DNA of 21,143 nucleotides, taken from contig JAOPVM010000386.1 of the NCBI GenBank assembly GCA_025966215.1, positions 1 to 21,143 on the forward strand, written 5' to 3'. This document shows positions 1 through 6,942 of this stretch, piece by piece. The position numbers and the translations under genes are program-made. The DNA is from Klenkia sp. GTDB lineage: Bacteria; Actinomycetota; Actinomycetes; Mycobacteriales; Geodermatophilaceae. The notes beneath the pieces are model-generated. The model saw only the letters and a program-made list of their open reading frames with translations, was not told the origin of the DNA and ran no database searches. Positions within the stretch are counted from its first letter, which is position 1, and the number at the start of each line of letters is the position of its first letter.

Positions 1-836
1 AGCAGCAGACTGTCTTGCTCCAGATCTGCTCGAGCTCGCTGCAGTCGGACGTCCACGAGGTGCTCTGTGGGTGAGCACCCCATCCACGCGCGAAAGCCCT
101 CCTGCATCCGCCGCACGCTGGTGCCGGCCAGAACAGCCATCTCACTCACCGTCCAGGCTCGTGCCGGATCCTCACGAATCCCGTCGACAACGCGAGTGAT
201 CGCGCGCGGACGGGCTATTGGCCCCCGCCCCAGATCGGGGAAACTGGCCAACAAGAAGCCGGCGGCCATGGCGCCGGCCAGTTGCTGCTGGACTGCCGGC
301 TGCTCGACGAACAAGGTGGGCTCCCGCAGGTGTGCCGCGAGGCTGCCTCCCAGCTGCCGCCAACCGTGGGCGGCCCCGCTGTGCAGGTCCAGTTGCTCCG
401 GGAGCACCGCGGCGGCTCGACCCAGACCTGTGCCCAGGACCCGCTCGGCCTCGCGGTCCAACCAGTTGCTGTCGAACTTGACCCCCAACACCGTGCAGGT
501 GGCATCCCAGTGGCTGATCAGGGAGGGCGTATCGGCACGGAAGACGGTCGCCTGCCCTGCGACCGAGGTGACTGAGCCGTGACGCCCGCGGCTCACGAGG
601 TGACCCGTCAGAGGCATGTTGACCTCGTAGGCGCCGGGGTATGCGCATTCGACCTGGACGTCGGCCCCCCAGCCCACGTGGCCGATGAGCACAGGCCCCA
701 GGTCCAGGGTCTGCAGCGTCAACCGGCTCTCGGTCTGGGCGCCCAGAACCGTCAACTCATGGGGGAAGTAGGCCGCGGCGACATCTCGGGAAACCCGTTC
801 CCAGTCTCGAGGTGCCGCGCTACGCCGTGCGCGCAT
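1..836 (-). CDS. AraC-family transcriptional regulator (partial, C-terminus beyond window start)
   Basis: The frame is open from the window edge to an ATG at 834-836 and gives about 278 residues with no stop. Residues 1 to about 215 look like the AraC-binding-like (AraC_binding_2) sensory domain: an N-terminal WERVSRDV segment, then a beta-rich cupin-like stretch containing YEVNMPLTGHL and GQATVFRADTPSL. The first helix-turn-helix of an AraC/XylS DNA-binding domain begins near residue 228 (WTVSEMAVLAGTSVRRMQEGF) and is followed by the linking helix PTEHLVDVRLQRARADL. The second helix-turn-helix lies outside the window. The gene is divergent from the P450/reductase pair with a 141-base gap. 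AraC/XylS regulators commonly control neighbouring P450 O-demethylase and ether-cleavage operons (EthR in the eth cluster is one). I infer that it activates gcoAB in response to an aromatic ether. In-frame GTG codons upstream (one at 858-860) are alternative starts. Confidence 0.85.
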   Translation of the reverse strand, partial: MRARRSAAPRDWERVSRDVAAAYFPHELTVLGAQTESRLTLQTLDLGPVLIGHVGWGADVQVECAYPGAYEVNMPLTGHLVSRGRHGSVTSVAGQATVFRADTPSLISHWDATCTVLGVKFDSNWLDREAERVLGTGLGRAAAVLPEQLDLHSGAAHGWRQLGGSLAAHLREPTLFVEQPAVQQQLAGAMAAGFLLASFPDLGRGPIARPRAITRVVDGIREDPARAWTVSEMAVLAGTSVRRMQEGFRAWMGCSPTEHLVDVRLQRARADLEQDSLL

Positions 837-860
837 GAGTGCGACGGTACCTGCCCCCAC

Positions 861-926
861 GTGATCTGGGTCTCCGTCGCAATCGGTATCGCGACCGCGC
901 ACATCGTGTCGTGAGCCTGTGATCTG
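861..926. promoter_or_regulatory. Divergent regulator/gcoA promoter region with direct repeat GTGATCTG
   Basis: The 141-base gap between the AraC-type gene and gcoA contains GTGATCTG twice in the same orientation, at 861-868 and 919-926, 58 bases apart start to start. AraC/XylS proteins bind direct repeats, so these are candidate half-sites. An 8-base match alone is weak evidence. No convincing -35/-10 pair was identified by eye. The gcoA ribosome binding site is GAAGGG at 965-970, seven bases before the ATG. Confidence 0.3.
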
Positions 927-977
927 CGACTTACGTTCCGGCGAGTTCAAGGCCGAACCGATGAGAAGGGTCAGTCG

Positions 978-2216
978 ATGACGACGACCAGTGAGACCGC
1001 CACCCCCACTCCCGACCGCGCGTGGATCGCGAAGATCACGATGAGCGAGCTGGAGCGCAATCCCTACAAGGCCTACGAGCGTCTTCGGCAGGAGGCTCCG
1101 CTGGCGTTCGTGCCTGTGCTGGGGTCCTACGTCGCCTCCACCGCCGACATCTGCCGCCAGATCGCCACCAGCCCCGACTTCGAGGCAGTCATCACCCCGG
1201 CCGGCGGTCGGACGTTCGGGCACCCGGCAATCATCGGTGTGAACGGCGACATCCACAGCGACTTGCGTGGCATGGTCGAACCGCAGCTGCAGCCCGTCGA
1301 GGTCGACAAGTGGGTCGATGACCTCGTCCGTCCGATCGCTCGCCGCTACCTCGAGGCTTTCGAAGCCGACGGCCAGGCCGACATCGTCACTCAGTTCGCT
1401 GAGCCGGTCAGCGTCCGCTCCCTGGGTGACCTGCTGGGCCTGCAGGACGTCTCCTCGGACAAGCTGCGCCAGTGGTTCGGACAGCTGTCGCGTTCCTTCA
1501 CCAACGCAGCGATGACCGAGGACGGGGAGTTCGCCAACCCCGACGGGTTCGTCGAAGGTGACGTCGCCCGTGCTGAGATCCAGGCGGCAGTCGACCCACT
1601 GATCGACAGGTGGATCGAGGAGCCGGCCGAGACAGCCATTTCCCACTGGCTGCACGACGGCATGCCCCCGGGCAGGACCCGGGATCGGCAGTACATCTAC
1701 CCGACGATCTACGTGTACCTGCTCGGCGCGATGCAGGAGCCCGGGCACGGGATCGCGTCCACCCTGGTGGGCCTGTTCAGCGAGCCTGAGCAGATGGAGG
1801 AGGTCGTCGACGACCCGACCCTCATCCCCCGCGCGATCTCCGAGGGCATGCGGTGGACGTCTCCGATCTGGTCGGCCACTGCCCGCATCAGCAAGGTCCC
1901 GGTGACGATCGCAGGGGTCGACCTCCCCGCCAACACCCCGGTGATCCTGTCCTACGGGTCGGCCAACCACGACACGGGTGTCTACGACGCCCCCACCCGA
2001 TACGACATCAAGCGCCCACAGCTTCCCCATCTGGCCTTCGGCGCTGGCAACCACGCGTGCGCTGGCATCTACTACGCCAACCACGTGATGCGGATCGCCC
2101 TCGAGGAGCTCTTCGAGGCCATCCCCAACCTCGAGCGCAACGCCTCCACCGACGTCGAGTTCTGGGGCTGGGGTTTCCGCGGACCCACGAGCCTGCCCGT
2201 CACCTGGGAGGTGTAG
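978..2216 (+). CDS. gcoA: Cytochrome P450 aryl O-demethylase (guaiacol O-demethylase type, CYP255A)
   Basis: The 412-residue protein closely matches, from memory, the GcoA/CYP255A family. That enzyme demethylates guaiacol and related 2-alkoxyphenols to catechol plus an aldehyde in the cytoplasm. The heme-binding loop is [10 protein letters not shown] at residues 354-363, with Cys361 as the thiolate ligand. The I helix reads GAMQEPGHG (about 250-258) instead of the usual (A/G)Gx(D/E)T, so the acid-alcohol pair of most P450s is absent; this is a hallmark of the family. Segments that line the small aromatic pocket in GcoA are present: [24 protein letters not shown] and WGWGFRGP. The ATG has a good ribosome binding site (GAAGGG, spacing 7). 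The stop overlaps the next gene's GTG by one base (TAGTG), which indicates translational coupling with gcoB. No catechol dioxygenase or formaldehyde-detoxification gene is in the window. Confidence 0.93.
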   Translation: MTTTSETATPTPDRAWIAKITMSELERNPYKAYERLRQEAPLAFVPVLGSYVASTADICRQIATSPDFEAVITPAGGRTFGHPAIIGVNGDIHSDLRGMVEPQLQPVEVDKWVDDLVRPIARRYLEAFEADGQADIVTQFAEPVSVRSLGDLLGLQDVSSDKLRQWFGQLSRSFTNAAMTEDGEFANPDGFVEGDVARAEIQAAVDPLIDRWIEEPAETAISHWLHDGMPPGRTRDRQYIYPTIYVYLLGAMQEPGHGIASTLVGLFSEPEQMEEVVDDPTLIPRAISEGMRWTSPIWSATARISKVPVTIAGVDLPANTPVILSYGSANHDTGVYDAPTRYDIKRPQLPHLAFGAGNHACAGIYYANHVMRIALEELFEAIPNLERNASTDVEFWGWGFRGPTSLPVTWEV

Positions 2217-3238
2217 TGGCCTACACCGCGACGGTTGATGACCAGCAGGTCTCCTGCGGTGAGGACCAGTCGATGCTGGACGCCTTCCTCAGGGCCGGCG
2301 TCTGGATGCCGAACTCCTGCAACCAGGGCACCTGCGGTACCTGCAAACTGCGGGTCCTCAACGGGGCCGTCGACCACGGCGACTCCCCTGCAGACACGCT
2401 GACCGCAGAGGAACGAGAGGTCGGGCTGGCCCTGGCTTGCCAGGCCAGGCTTCGCTCGGACGCGGTTGTCGAGACCCTGGGTGGCGCAGCCGGGGGCGGG
2501 ATCACGCACCCTCTTCGCGATCTCATGGCCACCGTGCTCGGCAACGACGACATCGCCCGAGACACCCGGCGTCTACGTCTCGCGTTGTCCGAGCCCCTTG
2601 CCTTCCACGCCGGGCAGTACGTCGAGCTGACTGTGCCCGGCACCCAGCTGCGTCGTCAGTACTCGCTGGCCAACACCGCCGACGAGGACGAGGTGTTGGA
2701 ACTGCACGTTCGCTCGGTCTCCGGGGGTGCTGCGACCGAGCGGTGGATCTTCGACGGTCTGGCCGTGGGGGACCAGATCCCCGTGACTGGCCCGCTCGGT
2801 GACTTCTTCCTACCCCCCGAGGACTCCGACGACGGCGGACCGATGGTGCTCATCGGCGGGGGAACGGGGCTCGCCCCGCTGATCGGGTTGGCCCGAACAG
2901 CCCTGTCCCGCGACCCGGGACGGCGTGTCCTGCTGTACCACGGTGTCCGAGGCGTAGACGACCTCTACGACCTGGACCGGATGGCAGAGCTGACCACGGT
3001 CCATCCCGCATTCACGTTCATACCGGTGCTGTCACACGAGGCGCCGGCCCAGGGAACTGCCCACCGCGCGGGTCTTCCGACCGACCTCTTCGTCGACGAC
3101 ATCGACTCCGCGCGTGGATGGTCGGGCTGGCTGTGTGGGCCGCCACCGATGGTCGAGGCCGGAGTCAAGGCGTTCAAGCGACGCCGCATGGCTCCCCGCA
3201 TGATCCACCGGGAGAAGTTCACCCCCGCGACCGACTGA
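2216..3238 (+). CDS. gcoB: Fused ferredoxin / FAD / NADH reductase partner of the P450
   Basis: This 340-residue three-domain electron-transfer protein delivers electrons from NADH to the P450. An N-terminal plant-type 2Fe-2S domain has Cys35, Cys40, Cys43 and Cys75 (C-x4-C-x2-C...C). A ferredoxin-NADP-reductase-like FAD domain follows, with RQYSLAN at about 147-153. The C-terminal NADH domain has GGGTGLAPL from about 214 and CGPPPM from 307. The order (ferredoxin first, then FAD, then NAD) is the arrangement described for GcoB. The GTG at 2216-2218 was chosen because it overlaps the gcoA stop by one base and gives the family length. The same frame stays open upstream inside gcoA, but that portion is non-coding shadow. 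Together with gcoA it forms a two-component O-demethylase. Confidence 0.92.
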   Translation: MAYTATVDDQQVSCGEDQSMLDAFLRAGVWMPNSCNQGTCGTCKLRVLNGAVDHGDSPADTLTAEEREVGLALACQARLRSDAVVETLGGAAGGGITHPLRDLMATVLGNDDIARDTRRLRLALSEPLAFHAGQYVELTVPGTQLRRQYSLANTADEDEVLELHVRSVSGGAATERWIFDGLAVGDQIPVTGPLGDFFLPPEDSDDGGPMVLIGGGTGLAPLIGLARTALSRDPGRRVLLYHGVRGVDDLYDLDRMAELTTVHPAFTFIPVLSHEAPAQGTAHRAGLPTDLFVDDIDSARGWSGWLCGPPPMVEAGVKAFKRRRMAPRMIHREKFTPATD

Positions 3239-3372
3239 CCGGCGTCGTCACCGACGCAGTCCCCCGACGCACCGCAGCCCGACCAGCAGCCGCACAGGGT
3301 CGACGCCGACTCCTTCGCCGACGACCGGCGTCGCCGCGGCGAGACACCCCCTACCGATGAATGAAGGACGAC

Positions 3373-3669
3373 ATGCACATCCTGACCGTGGCCTACGGGC
3401 AGCCAACCGACCCTGCGGCCTTCGACGCCCACTACGAGTCCACGCACCTGCCCCTGGCCCAAGAGGTGCCCGGCGTGCGCCATCTGCGTGCTCTGCAGGG
3501 AGCTTCGCTCGATGACGGCCCGGCGCCCTACCACCTGGTCGTCGAACTCACCTTCGACTCCCTCGAGGAGCTCCGCGCCGGCCTGTCCTCACCACAAGGC
3601 CAAGCCGCCGCCGCTGACGTCCCCAACTTCGCCGACGGGGGTGCCACCCTGTTCATCCAGCACGACTGA
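3373..3669 (+). CDS. EthD-family small protein
   Basis: This 98-residue protein belongs to the EthD family (dimeric alpha/beta-barrel, ferredoxin-like fold). It begins MHILTVAYGQPTDPAAF and has the characteristic FDAHYESTHLPLAQEVPGV segment, with the conserved H-Y-x3-H-x-P-L pattern early in the chain. EthD is known from the ethRABCD ether-degradation cluster next to a P450 system; its biochemical role is unclear and related proteins include EthD-like degradative enzymes. I chose the ATG at 3373 because GAAGGA at 3363-3368 can act as a ribosome binding site; an in-frame ATG at 3361 would add four residues. It lies 134 bases after gcoB, so it is probably the third gene of the same unit. The gap contains an 11-base direct repeat (GACCGGCGTCG at 3237 and about 3322) and no gene that I can see. 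Confidence 0.85.
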   Translation: MHILTVAYGQPTDPAAFDAHYESTHLPLAQEVPGVRHLRALQGASLDDGPAPYHLVVELTFDSLEELRAGLSSPQGQAAAADVPNFADGGATLFIQHD

Positions 3670-3687
3670 CCTCTGTGTCGAGGTACG

Positions 3688-3705
3688 GACCCGAGTGGTC
3701 GGGTC
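3688..3705 (+). terminator. Hairpin after the EthD gene, candidate terminator
   Basis: Arms GACCCGA (3688-3694) and TCGGGTC (3699-3705) pair perfectly around a GTGG loop, 18 bases after the EthD stop codon. There is no T tract, as is common in high-GC actinobacteria. Termination of the gco unit is inferred from position and structure. Confidence 0.5.
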
Positions 3706-3929
3706 GGGGATCGCCCGGGACTGCTGCGACTCCAGTCGACACTCGTTGTGCGGGTTCTCGCCTCGCGGAGCTGTGCCCGAGGAGTTCCCACCGGAGTTCA
3801 CGCGTGACGTCGTCCGGGTCGCTCGCCGCGGTGACCTGAGCCAGGCCGAGGTCGCTGCCGACATCGATGACGAGGCACCGGGCGGTCTGCTGCCCCACCA
3901 GCCTGGTCGCACGGCGGTGGTGTCACCGG

Positions 3930-4258
3930 GGACGAAACGCTGCCGCTGGGTGGCGGCCGCGACACAGCGGCCGCTGCTGTCGAGGACCTCGCCCCGGGCC
4001 AGCCCGCCCGTTCCGTCCCGACCGGTCTTGCGCGCCGAGCAGTCAGCACGGACCCGTCCCCGGGGACGTCGGCCAGGACCTCGATGCTGATCTCCGTGCT
4101 GACCGACCACGAGTCCGGTGGACGCGTCCAGGACACCGCCGAGCCGGCTCCGGTGCGCATCGAGCTGAGGAACTCGCCGCCGCGTTGCTGGACGGCCCCC
4201 CGCCGAGGAGGAGCTCCGGCCCGCCGGGCTCGAACGGGACGGCGCGCGCAGGACGAGG
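3930..4258 (-). pseudogene. Decayed PaaI-like hotdog acyl-CoA thioesterase remnant
   Basis: No intact gene fills 3670-4314. Reading the minus strand and switching between frames reconstructs a protein with the texture of a PaaI-type hotdog thioesterase. In order, the pieces are PFEPGGPELLLGG, VQQRGGEFLSSMRTGAGSA, LDASTGLVV, STEISIEVLADVPGDG, SVLTARARPV and ARGEVLDSSGRCVAAATQR. That gives a GG(x)LSSM helix start, a TEISIEVLADVPG beta strand matching the family's T-D-L-S-V-x-F-L-x-P-V strand, and a G-(R)-V-(L)-D-x-x-G-R-x-V-A-x-A-T finish. At least three frame changes are needed, so it cannot make this protein. It lies on the same strand and just downstream of the SDR at 4315-5154, so it was probably the last gene of that unit. 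A short open stretch at about 3770-3890 (minus) may belong to the same remnant. Family assignment is by eye. Confidence 0.5.
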
Positions 4259-4314
4259 TCACCGCCCTCTCCTCCTCGGCTCCTGGCGAGCCCGGCCCCG
4301 AGACCCGAGCCCCG

Positions 4315-5154
4315 TCAGGCGCTGTGCGGGATGCGGTAGGGCATCGACCCGCCGGCGTCGACGGGCAGGGCGACGCCGGTGACGTAGCGGGCCTCGTCGG
4401 AGACGAGGAACGCGACCGCGTTGCTGATGTCGATGGACTCGACGAAGGGCACCGCCAACGCGTTGAGCGACATGAAACCGGGCTTGGCCCCCTCGCCGTC
4501 CTCGGCACCCAGCAGTCCCCAGAACGCCGGGTTCTGGACCATCGGGGTGTCGACCGTGGTCGGGTGGACCGAGTTGGCCCGGATGCCGTGCGGGGCCAGT
4601 TCGACGGCCAGGCTCTTCATCAGTCCGGTGACCCCGTGCTTGGCCGCGGTGTAGTGCGCCATGTTGGGGAAGGCGTTCAGCCCGGCTGCCGAGCTCGTGA
4701 GCACGATGGAGCCTCCTGGGCCCTGCGCCATGAGCGTGGGCAGTGCGGCCCGGACGGGGTTGAAGACGCCGGTCAGGTTGACGTCGATCATCTCCTTCCA
4801 CGCCTCCTGGGTCAGCTCCCACACCGGCGCCGCGGTGCAGATGCCCGCGTTGGCCACCACGATGTCGATCCTGCCGAACTCGGCGACCGACTCGCGGACG
4901 ATCTCCTCCATCCGGCCGAAGTCCCGGGTGTCGCCCTCGAACGAGGCGATCCGCCGGTCGAGGCTCTCCACCTCCTTCACGGTCTGCGCGAGGTCGGCGG
5001 AGGTGCCCAGGGGGTAGGGCACCGTGTCGAGGTCGTGGCAGACGTCCAGCGCGATGACGTCTGCTCCCTCGTGTGCCAGGCGCACGGCGTGCGAACGACC
5101 CTGACCGCGGGCCGCCCCGGTGACCAGTGCCACTTTCCCGTCCAGCTTGCCCAT
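4315..5154 (-). CDS. Mycofactocin-coupled-type SDR oxidoreductase (carveol dehydrogenase-like)
   Basis: This 279-residue classical short-chain dehydrogenase has the nucleotide motif TGAARGQG (12-19), NAG at 102-104 and the catalytic set Ser155, Tyr168, Lys172. The RGQGRSHAVRLA helix and the roughly 30-residue insertion after beta2 (DVCHDLDTVPYPLGTSADL, about 38-56) are typical of the mycofactocin-associated SDR subfamily. In that subfamily NAD is tightly held and carveol dehydrogenase and limonene-1,2-diol dehydrogenase are known members. The expected reaction is oxidation of a secondary, probably alicyclic, alcohol to a ketone. The ATG is preceded by GAGGAG at suitable distance. A 142-base gap separates it from the upstream MaoC gene and holds a candidate operator (5257-5273), so it probably has its own promoter. 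No mycofactocin biosynthesis gene is in the window. Confidence 0.85.
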   Translation of the reverse strand: MGKLDGKVALVTGAARGQGRSHAVRLAHEGADVIALDVCHDLDTVPYPLGTSADLAQTVKEVESLDRRIASFEGDTRDFGRMEEIVRESVAEFGRIDIVVANAGICTAAPVWELTQEAWKEMIDVNLTGVFNPVRAALPTLMAQGPGGSIVLTSSAAGLNAFPNMAHYTAAKHGVTGLMKSLAVELAPHGIRANSVHPTTVDTPMVQNPAFWGLLGAEDGEGAKPGFMSLNALAVPFVESIDISNAVAFLVSDEARYVTGVALPVDAGGSMPYRIPHSA

Positions 5155-5256
5155 GACGCACTCCTCGTCGACTGCATGGAAGGCAGCGGTGGCAGCACCA
5201 CCGCGACGGAGGAACTCCGTCGTCCAGCAAGCTAGGGACAGGAGTCGCACCCGGGT

Positions 5257-5273
5257 TGTCCCGTTGTGCGACA
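5257..5273. promoter_or_regulatory. Candidate operator site C (TGTCCCGTTGTGCGACA)
   Basis: This 17-base imperfect palindrome, TGTC-N9-GACA, lies about 103 bases upstream of the SDR ATG at 5154. It shares length and outer positions with three other sites at 10556, 17806 and 17832. Against the 10556 site it is identical at 14 of 17 positions. The flanks also contain larger inverted pairs: GTCGCAC/GTGCGAC around 5244-5271, and GGGACA/TGTCCC. It is probably the binding site of the regulator for the SDR unit, by inference. Confidence 0.5.
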
Positions 5274-5296
5274 GCCGCCCTGGCTGCCGCCCTGCG

Positions 5297-5719
5297 TCAC
5301 CAGCGGAGGAGGACCTCGGCCGTCCCGGTGAGGGCCTCGACGCCGTCTGCGGTCCGCCGGGCCCACACGTCGCAGCGGGCCAGCACCCCACCGGCGACCG
5401 CGGTGACGCCGGTGACGGTGCCCCCGACGTCGACGTCGTCGCCGGCCACGACGTTGGCGCGGAACCGGCAGGTGAGCGTCTGTACTGCCGACCGGGACCC
5501 GGCCCAGTCGACGAGCACGCCCTGGACGTAGGCCAGGGTCGACCCGCCCTGGTTGACCTCGCGGTCACCGAGGCCGGCGGCCTGGACGGCGGCGAGGTCC
5601 CAGTGGATCGGGTTCGAGTCCTGCAGGACCAGGGCCACGATCGCGATGTCGGCCACCGACACCGCACGGATCGTGCGGGGCGGGATCTCCGTGCCGACGA
5701 CGGGACGCGGACCGGTCAC
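5297..5719 (-). CDS. MaoC-like enoyl-CoA hydratase subunit (hotdog fold, catalytic)
   Basis: This 140-residue single-hotdog protein carries the hydratase-2 motif D-x-N-P-x-H with Asp34, Asn36, Pro37 and His39 (LVLQDSNPIHWD), the catalytic dyad of MaoC/(R)-specific enoyl-CoA hydratases. NQGGSTLAYVQGVLVDW follows and matches the substrate-tunnel helix of the family. The GTG at 5717-5719 overlaps the upstream TGA (GTGA, 4 bases), giving tight coupling with the 155-residue partner. Paired small MaoC proteins forming a heteromeric hydratase are known from steroid side-chain degradation (ChsH1-ChsH2 MaoC). By analogy these two form one enoyl-CoA hydratase accepting a bulky or branched substrate. 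It adds water across the double bond made by the acyl-CoA dehydrogenases. Confidence 0.82.
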   Translation of the reverse strand: MTGPRPVVGTEIPPRTIRAVSVADIAIVALVLQDSNPIHWDLAAVQAAGLGDREVNQGGSTLAYVQGVLVDWAGSRSAVQTLTCRFRANVVAGDDVDVGGTVTGVTAVAGGVLARCDVWARRTADGVEALTGTAEVLLRW

Positions 5720-6183
5720 CGGGCACCCCGCTTGATCAGGTAGGTGCTGGTGATCGTGCCGCGTTCGGTGTCGTCGGGCCCGAGCAACCGGACGACCACC
5801 TCCACGCTGTCCAGCACGCTCCCGTCGCGGGTGGTGCGGGACCCGACATCGGTGATCGCCGCGGTGGTGCGGTACTCCGTGTCGACCGGCAGCTCCCCGA
5901 CCTGCGCGACGGTGACCCCGCCGAACAGCAGGGTGTCGACGGTCTGCTTCTCCGCGAGCTCGCAGAGCTCCTCGACGCTGATCCCCATGCCGCGCAGCGA
6001 CGCGACGGCCAGCCACACCGGGGACGCCAGGTGCTCCTCCCCCGGCGCCGGCGCGGGTGCGCGCACGGCACGATCGAGGATCGCGCTCTGGTACTGCTCG
6101 ATGCGCACCGTGGCGCCCGGCAGTGCCCGGCCGCGCAGGTGGTCCAGCTGAGGTGTCACGTCGCGGCTCCAGGAGATGCGCAC
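5716..6183 (-). CDS. MaoC-like N-terminal hydratase-fold partner subunit (FAS1-like dehydratase domain)
   Basis: This 155-residue protein resembles the non-catalytic MaoC N-terminal hotdog domain. It has LPGATVRIEQYQSAILDRAV near the start, EHLASPVWLAVASLRGM, a TLLFGGVTVAQVGELPVDTEYRTTA segment and a beta-rich end. It lacks the D-x-N-P-x-H dyad that its downstream neighbour carries, which fits a structural or substrate-binding subunit of a heteromeric hydratase. The start is GTG at 6181-6183, only three bases after the SDR stop, and the stop overlaps the next GTG. The ribosome binding site is poor, so translation probably depends on coupling. Substrate is not deducible. Confidence 0.75.
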   Translation of the reverse strand: MRISWSRDVTPQLDHLRGRALPGATVRIEQYQSAILDRAVRAPAPAPGEEHLASPVWLAVASLRGMGISVEELCELAEKQTVDTLLFGGVTVAQVGELPVDTEYRTTAAITDVGSRTTRDGSVLDSVEVVVRLLGPDDTERGTITSTYLIKRGAR

Positions 6184-6186
6184 GGA

Positions 6187-6942
6187 TCAGAAGACGGTGT
6201 AGCCGCCGTCGACGACGACCTCGTTGCCGGTGTGGAAGGTGAGCCGGGGGTCGGCCAGGAAGGCGGCGACGTCGTGGAACTCCTCGGGCGTCGCCCAGCG
6301 CCGCACCGGGGTGCGGGCCGTGACGGCGGCGACGAAGCGCTGGTCCTCCCGCAGCGAGGCGTTCATCGCGGTCTCGGTCCAGCCCGGGATCAGGATGTTG
6401 CAGCGGATCCGGTGCCGGGCCAGCTCGACCGCCAGCGTCCGGCCCAGCCCGACCAGCCCGGTCTTGGAGGTGGCGTAGGCGACCTGCCCCGCCCCGCCGT
6501 ACCGGGCGATCGTGGAGGACACCACGACGATCGACCCGCCCTGCCCCCGCTCGACCATGTGCCGGGCCACGGCCTGGCAGGTCAGGAAGGTGCCGTCCAG
6601 GTTGGTCCTGAGCACCTGGTGCCAGGTGTCCAGCCCCATCTCCAGGAACGGGGCCGCGACGGCGATCCCGGCGTTGGCGAACAGGCAGTCGATGCCGCCG
6701 GCCACCTCGGTGGTCTCGGCGGTGGCCCGGGCGACGTCGTCGGGGTCACCGGAGTCCACCGACACCGCCGACGCCGTGATCCCGGCGGCGGTCAGCTCGG
6801 CGACGGCAGCGGCGTTGCGCTCGGGACTGCGTGCCCAGAGGACGACGCGGGCCCCGGCGCGTCCCAGCCCGTGGGCCATGCCCAGGCCCAGGCCGCTGCT
6901 GCCCCCGGTGACGACGGCGGTCAGGCCGGTGAGGTCCTGCAT
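6187..6942 (-). CDS. Short-chain dehydrogenase/reductase (SDR)
   Basis: This 251-residue classical SDR has TGGSSGLG at 12-19 for NAD(P), NAG at 90-92 and the catalytic triad Ser143, Tyr156, Lys160 (YATSK). The C-terminus NEVVVDGGYTVF is normal for the family. The ATG shares one base with the TGA of the upstream acyl-CoA dehydrogenase (TGATG), so it is part of the long minus-strand unit. In this setting it may oxidise a hydroxy group on the acyl-CoA or on the hydroxy acid released by lactone opening. A FabG-like 3-hydroxyacyl-CoA dehydrogenase is equally possible. Its sequence is clearly different from the mycofactocin-type SDR and the SDR at 17883. Confidence 0.85.
   Translation of the reverse strand: MQDLTGLTAVVTGGSSGLGLGMAHGLGRAGARVVLWARSPERNAAAVAELTAAGITASAVSVDSGDPDDVARATAETTEVAGGIDCLFANAGIAVAAPFLEMGLDTWHQVLRTNLDGTFLTCQAVARHMVERGQGGSIVVVSSTIARYGGAGQVAYATSKTGLVGLGRTLAVELARHRIRCNILIPGWTETAMNASLREDQRFVAAVTARTPVRRWATPEEFHDVAAFLADPRLTFHTGNEVVVDGGYTVF

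Noticed and set aside
67..914. Plus-strand and alternate minus-strand open frames near the left edge
   Set aside because: The third minus frame, open from 836 to the edge, encodes a clear AraC-family protein; the others are shadows.
3239..3372. Possible small gene between gcoB and the EthD gene
   Set aside because: The only open frame is Arg/Ala/Pro-rich with no start signal; the stretch holds just an 11-base direct repeat.
3653..3898. 81-codon minus-strand open frame with a somewhat protein-like start (QQTARCLVIDVGSDLGLAQ)
   Set aside because: No family recognised, Pro/Ser/Arg-rich tail and overlap with the EthD gene end. At most it is part of the decayed DNA next to the thioesterase remnant.
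4084..5235. Plus-strand open frame of 383 codons opposite the SDR
   Set aside because: Antisense of a complete SDR with catalytic residues; the translation lacks any domain.
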